From assembly GCA_964495085.1 (NCBI GenBank), contig CAZBUK010000005.1:9177-73176 (forward strand): 64,000 nucleotides of DNA, read 5' to 3'. Of the stretch, positions 52,058-60,944 are shown piece by piece. Position numbers and translations under genes: made by a program. Source of the stretch: CAZBUK01 sp964495085. Its GTDB lineage: Bacteria > Bacteroidota > Ignavibacteria > T3Sed10-11. The notes beneath the pieces were generated by a model, which did not search any database, was not told where the DNA came from, and was given only the letters and a program-made list of their open reading frames with translations. Numbering within the stretch: the first letter of the stretch is position 1; each line of letters begins with the position of its first letter.

Positions 52058-52145
52058 TATAGAATATATCCCTGGTTAAAATCAGTCGAAATATACTAAA
52101 TTAATAGACAAGAATAAAGCGAACTGGCACGAGTTTTGTTAAGCA

Positions 52146-53267
52146 TCAGATCCTGGTAAACATCTTTCCGGCGAGTTGTTTCACGACTCCCTTAAACTCC
52201 AGTCCGAGAAGGTGAACCAGCGCTTCCGAGGTGGATAATCCCGAGATCTCTGCAATCGCATCGATATGAGCGGGTTCGGCCGTGAGGGATTCGAAAATTT
52301 TTTCCTCGAACACGTTCAGCGAAACCGGCCGTTGTGTTCTTGGGGATTTTTCCCCTGCGATCCTCGTATATTTGAGTTTACCAGCGATCTCCTCGAGGAT
52401 GTCCCCCGTCGAAGTAATCAGTTTGGCATGGCCTCGCTGAATGAGTTTATTTGTTCCGTCGCTTCTTTTCTCATTGATATTTCCGGGCACCGCGAAAACC
52501 TCGCGGTTCTGATCGAGCGCATAGGTTGCGGTGATCATCGCTCCGCCCGACTCGCTGCTCTCGACGACAACCGTTCCAAGCGACATACCGCTGATTATCC
52601 GATTTCGCCTCGGGAAATTCTGAGCATCCGGTTTCGTACCGGGTTCATACTCGGTCAAGACCGCTCCGTTCCGGGCAATCTGTTCGGCCAGCCGCGCGTT
52701 TTCGGGCGGATACACAACGTCGAGTCCGCTCCCCGTCACCGCGATAGTTCTCCCTCCTCGCTGCACCGCGGCCGTATGTGCCGCCGAGTCGATTCCACGC
52801 GCAAGACCGCTGATGACTGTAATTCCCGTATCCGCCAGCTCTCCCGTAATCTTCTCGGCGATGGCCTTGCCGTAGATCGAAGGAGATCTTGTCCCGACGA
52901 TCGCAATCGCGTCGACATCACGGTCCGAGAGAGTACCGAGCAGGTACAGAATCGCCGGAGGATCGTAAATGTTTTTTAATTCCGCTGGATACTCGTTGTC
53001 CCAGTAGGTTATGACTCTCCCGCCGATGCCGTCGAGAACTGCAAGATGCCTGTCCACCGATGCGTCGAGCTGCGGATCTTCCTTGGCGGAGCATATGCTC
53101 TTCGCGGTTCCCGCATCGATGAGCGGCACGGCGATCAGGTCGTGCAGCCCGGCATGAAATATCGATTCGGGATTCTTAAAGTATTGCATCAACAACCGGA
53201 GTCGCCTGTTACCGATTCCGGGAATTTGATTCAATTTCATCAATTGCCTGACATCGATCGAGGCCAT
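52146..53267 (-). CDS. dprA: DNA processing protein DprA
   Basis: The protein has 373 aa. An N-terminal HhH-like segment ('LNQIPGIGNRRLRLL') is followed by the Rossmann core: 'IAIVGTRSPSIYGKAIA', 'VISGLARGIDSAAHTAA' and 'GGRTIAVTGSGLDVVYPPEN', then 'FPRRNRIISGMSLGTVVVE'. The C-terminal winged helix starts near residue 310. DprA loads RecA on incoming single-stranded DNA in natural transformation. GGAGG lies before the ATG; glmM ends 27 nt upstream, so the two form an operon. Confidence 0.95.
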   Translation of the reverse strand: MASIDVRQLMKLNQIPGIGNRRLRLLMQYFKNPESIFHAGLHDLIAVPLIDAGTAKSICSAKEDPQLDASVDRHLAVLDGIGGRVITYWDNEYPAELKNIYDPPAILYLLGTLSDRDVDAIAIVGTRSPSIYGKAIAEKITGELADTGITVISGLARGIDSAAHTAAVQRGGRTIAVTGSGLDVVYPPENARLAEQIARNGAVLTEYEPGTKPDAQNFPRRNRIISGMSLGTVVVESSESGGAMITATYALDQNREVFAVPGNINEKRSDGTNKLIQRGHAKLITSTGDILEEIAGKLKYTRIAGEKSPRTQRPVSLNVFEEKIFESLTAEPAHIDAIAEISGLSTSEALVHLLGLEFKGVVKQLAGKMFTRI

Positions 53268-53293
53268 GATGATCCTCCCTTGCGACTGCTTGT

Positions 53294-54658
53294 TCAGATG
53301 AGGGCGGCGATCTTATCCTTGAACTGCTGCACGATCTTTACGGCAGCTTCCCGGGATTTTCCTTCTGCGATGATTCGGATGATTGGCTCGGTGTTTGATT
53401 TCCGGAAGTGCACCCAATAGTCCGGGTAATCGAGTCGAACTCCGTCGTCGGTATTGATGCGAACTCCGTCGCCGTCCACGCCTTCGAGGCGGCGGAGCAC
53501 CGAGTCGGGATCGGTGTTCCCGACCTCGATTTTCGCTTTCACGATCTCATATTGGGGGAGAGACGATCTTAACTGCGAGAGAGTTTTTTCGGATTCGGCA
53601 AGATATTGCAGTATCAGCACGATACCTACAATCGCATCTCTGCCGAGATGGGCAGCGGGATGAATGATACCGCCGCTCCCTTCGCCTCCGATCAGCGCTT
53701 CCGATTCGCGCATTTTCTTGGCAACATTTATCTCGCCGACAGGCGTTCTCACGACAGGCGTACCGAACGATGCCGCGATATCCTCCACCGCGCGGGTTGT
53801 CGACAGATTGACGACCACGGGACGATGCAACCGATCCTTCGGCGTGTGGGTCAGGACGAAGCTGACGATTGAAGCGATCGTATATTCCTCGCCGATGGGA
53901 TTGCCATGCTCATCGATCAGAACCAGCCTGTCGACATCGGGGTCGACGGCGATACCGAGATCGGCCTTTTCGCTCCGCACGACGTCGCAGAGCTGCGTGA
54001 GGTTCTCGGGGAGTGGTTCCGGCGTGTGCGAGAATATACCGCTCACATCACAGTTGATAGCCGCGACGGTGCATCCGAGTTTCTCGAGCAGGCGGGGGAC
54101 GATCGCTCCACCCGCCGCATTGACGCAATCGAGTGCAACTTTAAATTTTTTCTTTCTTATAAGCCCGGCATCAATCCCGGGAAGATGCAGGGCCGACTCG
54201 ATATGCCGGTCGATCGCTTCCTCCATAACGGTATGCTTGCCTATCCCATCCCACCTCCGGTAGGCGGGTTTTTCATTCAGAAAGCTCCGGAGCGAAGAGT
54301 TTTGCTGAGCATCGAGAAACAGGCCGTCGGCGGCGAGAAATTTCAGTCCGTTCCATTCCATCGGATTATGACTCGCGGTTACGATAACTCCTCCGGCCGC
54401 GTCGGAGCGCTCGGTCTCGAGGGCCACGGTCGGGGTAGGACAGATGCCGATAGCGCGTACATCGCATCCCTTTGCGAGCAGGACGGATACCAGGATGTTC
54501 GTTATAATTCTGCCGGTTATGCGTCCGTCCCGGCCGACGACAACGGGACGATTGCTGCAATAGTCGGCGAACGCTCCGGCATAGCGGAGTACCACTTCGG
54601 GTGTCAGGGATTCACCGACAATTCCCCGTACACCTGATATGCTTTCCATCAAAGACAT
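53294..54658 (-). CDS. glmM: Phosphoglucosamine mutase / phosphohexomutase
   Basis: The protein has 454 aa. It shows the active-site Ser loop 'IVTASHNPMEWNGLKF' near residue 93, the metal loop 'AVDPDVDRLVLI', the sugar loop 'GGEGSGGIIHPA' and the phosphate loop 'FRKSNTEPIIRII'. The opening 'SISGVRGIVGESLTPE' and the GEGSG sugar loop match GlmM-type enzymes; a phosphomannomutase role cannot be excluded. It is led by the promoter at 54711-54739. Confidence 0.87.
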   Translation of the reverse strand: MSLMESISGVRGIVGESLTPEVVLRYAGAFADYCSNRPVVVGRDGRITGRIITNILVSVLLAKGCDVRAIGICPTPTVALETERSDAAGGVIVTASHNPMEWNGLKFLAADGLFLDAQQNSSLRSFLNEKPAYRRWDGIGKHTVMEEAIDRHIESALHLPGIDAGLIRKKKFKVALDCVNAAGGAIVPRLLEKLGCTVAAINCDVSGIFSHTPEPLPENLTQLCDVVRSEKADLGIAVDPDVDRLVLIDEHGNPIGEEYTIASIVSFVLTHTPKDRLHRPVVVNLSTTRAVEDIAASFGTPVVRTPVGEINVAKKMRESEALIGGEGSGGIIHPAAHLGRDAIVGIVLILQYLAESEKTLSQLRSSLPQYEIVKAKIEVGNTDPDSVLRRLEGVDGDGVRINTDDGVRLDYPDYWVHFRKSNTEPIIRIIAEGKSREAAVKIVQQFKDKIAALI

Positions 54659-54710
54659 GAAACTGTATCCTCTGCAAGTACAAAAGGAGAGCGCGGAGTG
54701 AATTTCTTAG

Positions 54711-54739
54711 ATATTACAAAGTGTCCGGACGATTGTCAA
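54711..54739 (-). promoter_or_regulatory. Promoter of glmM-dprA
   Basis: On the minus strand TTGACA (54739-54734), 17 bp, TAATAT (54716-54711). This would start transcription about 45 nt before the glmM ATG. Confidence 0.8.
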
Positions 54740-54771
54740 CCCGGATGAAGCGGCTTCCGGAAGGATTTACC

Positions 54772-54800
54772 TTGAATGTTAGACACTATTTGGTTAACTT
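54772..54800 (+). promoter_or_regulatory. Candidate promoter of the AMMECR1 operon
   Basis: TTGAAT (54772-54777), 17 bp, TAACTT (54795-54800). It is a weaker match, about 30 bp before the ATG at 54840. Confidence 0.5.
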
Positions 54801-54839
54801 TATCGCTCGAGGGTTATTATTCATAAAACGGTCGCAGGA

Positions 54840-55403
54840 ATGCAACTGACCGATGATGAGCGGCAAGTTCTTCTGATGATCGCCCGGGATGCGATAGATG
54901 CGGCAGTTCGGTCGCGGGAATACAACTTCGACCCCGGAAGTATAACGGAACGGCTCAAGATCCCCCTCGGTGCATTCGTAACTCTTCGCATGGACGGAAC
55001 GTTGCGGGGATGTATTGGATACGTGGAATCCGATATGTCTCTTGCCGCAACGGTTACCGACGTTGCCGTAAAAGCAGCTCTCGAAGATCCGCGTTTCAAT
55101 CCTGTCGAACCCTCCGAGTTGATCCGACTGGAGATCGAAATTTCCGTTCTTTCGACGCTCGAACAGGTGATGAAAAAAGAGGCGATAGAAATCGGCGTCC
55201 ACGGTCTGTATGTACTGGGCGAATTTAACAAAGGACTGCTTCTGCCGCAAGTGGCGGTAACACATAACTGGGATACTGATACATTCATCGAACAGACAGG
55301 GAGGAAAGCGGGGCTTCACGAGTATAAGCCGGGTTCTCCGGGAGTATTGCTGTATAAGTTCACAGCAGATGTCTTTTCAGAAAGCTCCCTATCGAAGAGG
55401 TAA
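54840..55403 (+). CDS. amrA: AMMECR1 domain protein (AmmeMemoRadiSam system protein A)
   Basis: The protein has 187 aa. The family signature is 'GTLRGCIGYVES' near residue 55, preceded by 'GAFVTLRMD' and followed by 'AALEDPRFNPVEPSEL' and 'IEISVLSTLEQV'. The 'LLPQVAVTHNWDTDTFIEQT' block is also typical. The protein is conserved from bacteria to humans and normally is encoded with Memo and a radical SAM enzyme. Here Memo follows after 3 nt, but the radical SAM partner is not in the window. Function unproven. Confidence 0.92.
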   Translation: MQLTDDERQVLLMIARDAIDAAVRSREYNFDPGSITERLKIPLGAFVTLRMDGTLRGCIGYVESDMSLAATVTDVAVKAALEDPRFNPVEPSELIRLEIEISVLSTLEQVMKKEAIEIGVHGLYVLGEFNKGLLLPQVAVTHNWDTDTFIEQTGRKAGLHEYKPGSPGVLLYKFTADVFSESSLSKR

Positions 55404-55406
55404 CAT

Positions 55407-56225
55407 ATGACGCGTAAACCGGCAGTCGCAGGCTTGTTTTACCCCTCCAACCGGATCGAACTGACGAACCAGATTGAGGAAATGCTCGAAACCGCTGCAC
55501 CTCAAATCGAAGAGACGGATTCCTCCGTCAAAGGAGTTATCGTTCCTCACGCCGGATATGTGTATTCGGGATTGACCGCCGCGTTCGCTTTCGCAAGTCT
55601 CCGGAACAACGCCTACGACACGATACTGCTCATCGGTCCGAGCCACAGGGAGTACTTCAGAGGTATATCGATCTATCCTGGCGACGCATACTGCACGCCG
55701 CTCGGCGATGCGCACATTGACGACGATACCAGAAGGATACTATGCGATGGCGCCGGCGACATCATCATATCGGAACAAGGTCACGGAGAGGAGCATTCTA
55801 TCGAAGTCCAGTTGCCATTTTTGCAGTTCCTTTACGGAGAGATAAAGATCGTACCGATCGTGATGGGAGACCAGCGCCGTGAATTTGTCGAGCAGCTCGC
55901 GGCTAAAATTGCGCCCCTGTTCTCTGCGGGGAAGATGCTCGTCGTCGCCAGCACGGATCTCTCTCATTATTACCCCTATGAACACGCAGTGAAGCTCGAC
56001 CAGCACATAGTTCAGTGCGTACGCGCATTCGACGACGACGGGCTAATGCTGCACCTCGAAAACAGACTCGTCGAAGCGTGCGGCGGAGGACCCATGGTAT
56101 CAGCAATGAAATCGGTAAAAAGATCGGGAGGTACCAGGTCCCGTATACTACACTATTGCAACTCGGGTGACGTCACGGGCGATAAGCGGACGGTGGTAGG
56201 CTATCTCGCCGCGACTCTGAATTGA
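55407..56225 (+). CDS. amrB: Memo-like protein (AmmeMemoRadiSam system protein B)
   Basis: The protein has 272 aa. It keeps the metal-ligand set of Memo1: His in 'VIVPHAGYVYSG', His in 'LLIGPSHREYFRG' and Cys in 'ILHYCNSGDV'. 'GEEHSIEVQLPFLQF' and 'VVASTDLSHYYPYE' are other conserved blocks of the LigB-like fold. It is presumably an oxidoreductase or substrate handler for the radical SAM partner. Its stop overlaps the ATG of the DUF2520 gene (TGATG). Confidence 0.93.
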   Translation: MTRKPAVAGLFYPSNRIELTNQIEEMLETAAPQIEETDSSVKGVIVPHAGYVYSGLTAAFAFASLRNNAYDTILLIGPSHREYFRGISIYPGDAYCTPLGDAHIDDDTRRILCDGAGDIIISEQGHGEEHSIEVQLPFLQFLYGEIKIVPIVMGDQRREFVEQLAAKIAPLFSAGKMLVVASTDLSHYYPYEHAVKLDQHIVQCVRAFDDDGLMLHLENRLVEACGGGPMVSAMKSVKRSGGTRSRILHYCNSGDVTGDKRTVVGYLAATLN

Positions 56226-57112
56226 TGGCACGGACAATCGGTTTTATCGGGAGCGGAGCGGTTGCTGGAGGCCTTGCGCGTTTGGCAGTACAGAACGGTT
56301 GCATCGTCGTTTCAGTCAGCGGCAGAAATTCGCAGAAAGCAGCCCTGCTCGCTGCCGAGGTTTCGGCATCCCATCACGGAACTGATCCCGAGGATACTCT
56401 TCAGCAATCGGACACGGTATTCTTTTGTCTGCCGGATTCCGCTCTCGCCGGCGAAATCGAAAAACTCAGCGGCACACATACCGATCTGTCGGGTAAAATT
56501 CTCTTTCATACATCGGGGGCTCTTTCGAGTGCGCTCTTCGATCCGCTTCGTATCCGCGGAGCGAAGGGGGCATCGTTTCATCCGCTGCAGACATTTCCCC
56601 GGACGGGCGGCGAGGCGTCGCTGCGGGGATATGCCGTCGCTCTCGAGGGAGATGGCGAAGCCGTGCGCCTCGGGAAAGAGCTGGCGGAAAAATTTGGCGC
56701 TGAGCCGATGGAATTATCCGCCTCCCGGAAAATTTTGTATCATTCGGCCGCTACGCTCGCATCGAATGGATTGGTTGCGCTTGCGGGAGTGATCGAAGAA
56801 CTGCATGCGGATCTGGAATCGGGAAGCGAGTCCATCCGTTATTTCTACAAGCTGATGGAGCAGAGTTTGAAGAACAGCGCAAATTTCGGTGCGGTGAAAG
56901 CGCTTACCGGACCGGCAGCACGGGGAGACATCGCCACCATCAAGAATCATCTGAGGGAATTGCGCTCGGGACATCCGCATATTATACCGCTCTATGTGAT
57001 CCTTGGAAGCCACTGCGTTCATCTCGCCGTTACGGGCGGCGGACTGCAGCCCGTTACGGGCGAGGAGATACTCGATCTCTTCTCGAAAGAACTGCAATCA
57101 TTGACCATGTGA
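56225..57112 (+). CDS. Rossmann-fold DUF2520 protein
   Basis: The protein has 295 aa from the ATG at 56225. It shows a dinucleotide-binding start 'IGFIGSGAVAGGLARLA' (G-x-G-x2-A/G), 'TVFFCLPDSALAGEIEKLS', 'LFHTSGALSS' and 'GASFHPLQTFP'. The C-terminal helical domain (DUF2520) has 'YHSAATLASNGLVAL' and 'LTGPAARGD', like ketopantoate/pyrroline carboxylate reductase. NAD(P)-dependent reductase activity is inferred. The gene overlaps Memo by one base. Confidence 0.9.
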   Translation: MARTIGFIGSGAVAGGLARLAVQNGCIVVSVSGRNSQKAALLAAEVSASHHGTDPEDTLQQSDTVFFCLPDSALAGEIEKLSGTHTDLSGKILFHTSGALSSALFDPLRIRGAKGASFHPLQTFPRTGGEASLRGYAVALEGDGEAVRLGKELAEKFGAEPMELSASRKILYHSAATLASNGLVALAGVIEELHADLESGSESIRYFYKLMEQSLKNSANFGAVKALTGPAARGDIATIKNHLRELRSGHPHIIPLYVILGSHCVHLAVTGGGLQPVTGEEILDLFSKELQSLTM

Positions 57113-57118
57113 CGATCG

Positions 57119-57940
57119 ATGGTCGACTATCATACGCATACGGAACTCTGCAAACATGCAACGGGCGGCATGCATGAATATGTCGAAGCGGCGATCGCAA
57201 AGGGATTGGCGGAGATTGGAATTTCGTGCCACAATCCGATGCCGGATGGTTACGATCCCAGGCACCGGATGAGCATGGATCAGTTTCTGAATATATATAA
57301 GCCCACTGTCGACAAGCTCAGAGAAACATACGCCGGACGAATCGATGTGATGTTCGGAATCGAAGCGGATTATTTTCCGGGGACCGAATCTTTTGTGGAG
57401 TCGTTTCTCGAAGATCATGAGTTCGACTATGTTATAGGTTCCGTCCATTATCTCGGTGAATGGGGCAAAACCGATCCGTATGTCGTACAGGTATTCGATC
57501 CGTCAGAGATCGACGGGCGGTATACTGCATACTACCGTCGCGTGGCGGAACTTGCGCGATCGGGATTGTTCGATATAGTCGCCCACTTCGATCTCGTGAA
57601 GAAGAACGGACATCGCTCCTCCGAGAACGATGAGGTATACGAAGCCCGGGAAACGGCGTTGTCGGCAATCCGAAACGCGGGCATGAGCATGGAAATAAAT
57701 TCTTCGGGTCTGCGGAAAAAAATCGCCGAGATTTATCCGTCGGAAGATATACTCTCCCTGGCTTGCGAACTCGAAATTCCGATCGCCGCGGGATCGGACG
57801 CGCATGCGCCCGGAGACGTGGGCGCAGACTTCGATCTGGTGGCCGGGCTCCTGGATAAATACGCCGGCGGAAAAGTGGCAGTCTATAGAAACAGGATCAG
57901 ATCGGAAATGAGTCTCGGCGGAGCGGGGGGATCGAGGTGA
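57119..57940 (+). CDS. hisK: PHP-domain histidinol-phosphatase (HisK type)
   Basis: The protein has 273 aa. The metal-binding motifs of the PHP fold are all present: 'DYHTHTELCKHA', 'GIEADYFPG', 'IGSVHYLGEW', 'DIVAHFDLVKKNG' and 'AAGSDAHAPGDVG'. Order and length match HisJ/HisK histidinol phosphatases, which finish the dephosphorylation step of histidine synthesis. No other his gene is nearby, so the physiological substrate may differ. It begins seven nt after the DUF2520 stop. Confidence 0.88.
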   Translation: MVDYHTHTELCKHATGGMHEYVEAAIAKGLAEIGISCHNPMPDGYDPRHRMSMDQFLNIYKPTVDKLRETYAGRIDVMFGIEADYFPGTESFVESFLEDHEFDYVIGSVHYLGEWGKTDPYVVQVFDPSEIDGRYTAYYRRVAELARSGLFDIVAHFDLVKKNGHRSSENDEVYEARETALSAIRNAGMSMEINSSGLRKKIAEIYPSEDILSLACELEIPIAAGSDAHAPGDVGADFDLVAGLLDKYAGGKVAVYRNRIRSEMSLGGAGGSR

Positions 57941-57970
57941 ACACCAATACTCATAATAATCGGATCGGAT

Positions 57971-58756
57971 ATGAACTACCGCTACCTTTCGTGTGAAATC
58001 GGCGATCGAATCGCCCTGGTGACCATCCGGCGCGAGGATAAACTCAACGCTCTGAATGCAGACGTAAAGGCCGAGCTCTTGCATCTTTTCGATAATCTCA
58101 AGACCGACGACGATGCATACGCCGTCGTGATCACGGGAGAGGGCGGGAAGGCGTTCGTTGCCGGAACGGATATCGGCGAGTTGCTGGGGCTCGACGAGCG
58201 GAGCGGACGGGAATTTGCGCTGGGCGGTCAGAATCTATTCAATCATATCGAAAATCTGGGTAAACCGGTTATCGCTGCGGTGAACGGTTACGCGCTCGGA
58301 GGCGGATGCGAGCTTGCGCTCGCCTGTACGATACGGCTGGCATCGGAAAACGCCAGATTCGGACAGCCGGAAGTAAATCTTGGAATAATTCCGGGATACG
58401 GCGGAACGCAGCGATTGGCGCGGCTTGTCGGGAAGGGGATTGCACAGGAGCTCGTGCTGACCGGAAATCAGATCGATGCCCACGAAGCGCTGAGAATCGG
58501 ACTCGTGAACAAGGTCTTTCCTCCTGAGCGGTTAATCGAGGAAGCGGTTGCATTGGCGAAGACGATTGCAGGGAAGGGACAGGTCGCGATTCGTTTCGCC
58601 TTGAAAGCGGTCAATATGGTATCCGAAGTCGACCTCACGGAAGGGTTGGAGCTCGAGGCGACGCTCTTCGGTCGCGTTGCCGCGACCGAGGATTGCAAAG
58701 AGGGAGTCCGGGCGTTTCTCGAAAAACGAAAACCGGATTTTAAGAATAAATATTGA
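57971..58756 (+). CDS. Enoyl-CoA hydratase (crotonase family)
   Basis: The protein has 261 aa. The oxyanion hole is formed by 'AFVAGTDIGEL' and 'GYALGGGCELALACTIR'; the catalytic Glu are in 'GGCELALA' and 'GQPEVNLGIIPGYGGTQRL', the second being the main active Glu. The typical C-terminal 'LFGRVAATEDCKEGVRAFLE' ends in 'KRKPDFKNKY'. Hydration of short or medium 2-enoyl-CoA is likely. The gene may belong to the operon of the AMMECR1-PHP set. Confidence 0.92.
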   Translation: MNYRYLSCEIGDRIALVTIRREDKLNALNADVKAELLHLFDNLKTDDDAYAVVITGEGGKAFVAGTDIGELLGLDERSGREFALGGQNLFNHIENLGKPVIAAVNGYALGGGCELALACTIRLASENARFGQPEVNLGIIPGYGGTQRLARLVGKGIAQELVLTGNQIDAHEALRIGLVNKVFPPERLIEEAVALAKTIAGKGQVAIRFALKAVNMVSEVDLTEGLELEATLFGRVAATEDCKEGVRAFLEKRKPDFKNKY

Positions 58757-58757
58757 C

Positions 58758-59168
58758 GTGCGGATACGGCTGCTGCGGATCCTGATACTCCTGAATCTTG
58801 TTCTTCTCGGGATCCTGCTCATAGTACCGGGTGGATTGCTATCGGTGCGTGATGAATCCGCCGGAATAGTTTTCGACAGGTCTGTGCTCAGCGGTGAAAT
58901 CCGGGCCGCTCTCCTCGCTCATGGTATCCGGGAAAACCACATTCGAGAACGGAAGCATCAGCCGGGGGACAGGGTTGAAATTACGGCGCTCTATCCCCGC
59001 CCGACGGCGACTACGGTCATCAATTTCGATGTTCATCATATCGCGCGGAAATTACAATGCCGTTCGGGTGCGCGCGAGGACAGCAGGAGCGGTTCCGTTA
59101 CAATTTTTATCAGTAGAGATAACCGCGTTATCCTGACGGTTGTGCTCAGACGTGCACCGGAGAACTGA
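58758..59168 (+). CDS. Small single-pass membrane protein of unknown function
   Basis: The gene encodes 136 aa starting at GTG 58758, two bases after the crotonase stop (the frame is open further upstream). One helix at residues 4-27 ('LLRILILLNLVLLGILLIV') is followed by a soluble domain of about 105 aa with beta-strands 'ESAGIVFDRSVLSGEI', 'DRVEITALYPRPTATTVINF' and 'GSVTIFISRDNRVILTVVLR'. No family recognised. Topology suggests a periplasmic domain tethered to the inner membrane. Confidence 0.6.
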   Translation: MRIRLLRILILLNLVLLGILLIVPGGLLSVRDESAGIVFDRSVLSGEIRAALLAHGIRENHIRERKHQPGDRVEITALYPRPTATTVINFDVHHIARKLQCRSGAREDSRSGSVTIFISRDNRVILTVVLRRAPEN

Positions 59169-59273
59169 CAAACGGCGAGCCGGTATAGCTCGATATCCGA
59201 TAGAAGACACGCCGCAATGCGAAGGTATTTTTAAATAAATGTATAGTCCGACACCCTCAATAAGGATGAGCAC

Positions 59274-60818
59274 TTGGTACAGGAATCGAACAGCAAACCG
59301 AACGCGAAAGATGCACAGAAGCTCATGGAGAAAATCGTCTCGCTGGCGAAGCGGCGCGGATTCATTTTTCAATCGAGCGAAATATACGGCGGGTTGAACG
59401 GCTGCTACGACTACGGCCCGCTCGGCGTCGAACTGCTGAAGAATATTAAGGAGGCATGGTGGAAGGCGATGACCTTTCGCGAGGATGTCGAGGGTCTCGA
59501 CGCCTCCATCCTCATGCATCCCCGCGTATGGGAAGCGTCCGGACATGTCGAGCACTTCACCGATCCGATGATCGACTGCCGCCAGTGCAAAGCGCGTTAC
59601 CGGCTTGATGAGATTCCGGCCGAGAAGCCCGTCGCCAAGACGGATCTTCATATTCTCAGGGAGATCGCCGCCGATCTCAAAGCGAAAGATCCGAAACGAT
59701 ACCAGGAGGGGGTAGATGAGATCGCGGATGCCGTCTCATTGCTCGCCGGTGATGTAGAGTCCGTTCCTGATGCGGCGATGCTTGCGAACGACCCGGGAAT
59801 AGTTACGGGCTTGATCGATCGGGGATTGCTGCCTTGTCCGAATTGCGGGAACAATGGGACCTTCACCTCCGCACGGAAGTTCAACCTCATGTTTAAAACG
59901 TTCATCGGACCGGTCGAAGAGAGTTCCGCGGTTGTCTTTCTGCGGCCGGAGACTGCGCAGGGGATCTACGTAAACTTCTTCAATGTACAGTCGGCATCGC
60001 GGCAGAAAATTCCCTTCGGCATCGCACAGATCGGGAAGGCATTCAGAAACGAGATCAATACGAAAAATTTTCTCTTCCGGACACGCGAGTTCGAGCAAAT
60101 GGAGATGCAGTACTTCGTCAAGCCCGGAGAGGACGATCGCTGGTTCGAGTACTGGAAGCAGCGGCGGATCGATTGGTTCACCGAGCTCGGCATGGACGTT
60201 GCCAGGCTCAGATTTAAGGAACACAGTCCCGACGAGCTGGCGCACTACGCCAAAGCTGCGTTCGACATTCAGTTCCTCTTTCCTTTCGGGTGGGGCGAAA
60301 TCGAGGGCATCCATAACCGTACCGATTACGATCTCCGCCGCCATGAGGAATTTTCAGGGAAAGCGATGAAATATTTCGATCCCGTATCGAACGAAAAGTA
60401 CGTCCCTTATGTCATCGAAACGTCGGCAGGTGCGAGCAGGTCGTTCATGGCCTTTCTCATCAACGCCTATAAGGAGGAGCAGGTTGAGAACGAACTACGG
60501 ACGGTGATGCGTTTTCATCCCCGCATCGCTCCGATTTCCGCGGCGGTATTTCCCCTCGTGAACCGCGACGGCATGCAGGAGCGTGCGCGGCGTATCGCCG
60601 ACGATTTGCAGCGGCGGTTCAGGGTGTTTTACGACGATAAAGGCGCGGTCGGACGAAGGTACCGCCGCCAGGACGAAGCCGGAACGCCCTACTGCATTAC
60701 CGTCGACTCGGACACGCTGGCCGACGGCACCGTGACCGTGCGTGATCGAGACAGCATGGAACAGGTTCGGGTTGCCGAAGCAAATCTCATCGCCTATCTG
60801 ACGGGAAAATTTTTATAA
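59274..60818 (+). CDS. glyS: Glycyl-tRNA synthetase (alpha2 type)
   Basis: The protein has 514 aa and a TTG start preceded by AAGGA; the ATG at 59325 lacks such a site. It shows the class II motifs: 'GFIFQSSEIYGGLNGCYDYG' with motif 1 after it, motif 2 'NEINTKNFLFRTREFEQMEM', motif 3 'IETSAGASRSFMAF' and the zinc-like pairs 'CRQCKARYR' and 'CPNCGNNG'. The C-terminal anticodon domain ends 'LIAYLTGKFL'. It is the eukaryote/archaea-like single-chain type, not the alpha-beta tetramer. It charges tRNA-Gly. Confidence 0.96.
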   Translation: MVQESNSKPNAKDAQKLMEKIVSLAKRRGFIFQSSEIYGGLNGCYDYGPLGVELLKNIKEAWWKAMTFREDVEGLDASILMHPRVWEASGHVEHFTDPMIDCRQCKARYRLDEIPAEKPVAKTDLHILREIAADLKAKDPKRYQEGVDEIADAVSLLAGDVESVPDAAMLANDPGIVTGLIDRGLLPCPNCGNNGTFTSARKFNLMFKTFIGPVEESSAVVFLRPETAQGIYVNFFNVQSASRQKIPFGIAQIGKAFRNEINTKNFLFRTREFEQMEMQYFVKPGEDDRWFEYWKQRRIDWFTELGMDVARLRFKEHSPDELAHYAKAAFDIQFLFPFGWGEIEGIHNRTDYDLRRHEEFSGKAMKYFDPVSNEKYVPYVIETSAGASRSFMAFLINAYKEEQVENELRTVMRFHPRIAPISAAVFPLVNRDGMQERARRIADDLQRRFRVFYDDKGAVGRRYRRQDEAGTPYCITVDSDTLADGTVTVRDRDSMEQVRVAEANLIAYLTGKFL

Positions 60819-60861
60819 ATATCTTTTAACCCGGACGCGGCGGATACACGCGGGGGAGAAT

Positions 60862-60887
60862 CCGGGGAAATCCCCGGGCATCTTTTT
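60862..60887 (+). terminator. glyS terminator
   Basis: CCGGGGA (60862-60868), loop AA, TCCCCGG (60871-60877), then GCATCTTTTTT. A short but strong rho-independent terminator 44 nt after the stop. Confidence 0.82.
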
Positions 60888-60944
60888 TACCGAAACCCCC
60901 TCCCGATCTGTCGGCCCAATCGTAATCATAACCGGAATGCCGAA

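Noticed and set aside
52125..52140. Second sigma-54-like site TGGCAC-N5-TTGTT
   Set aside because: The -12 element lacks GC and the site points into the end of the convergent dprA gene.
53906..54637. Open frame of 243 codons on the plus strand
   Set aside because: Opposite glmM, whose motifs are complete; no coding signs of its own.
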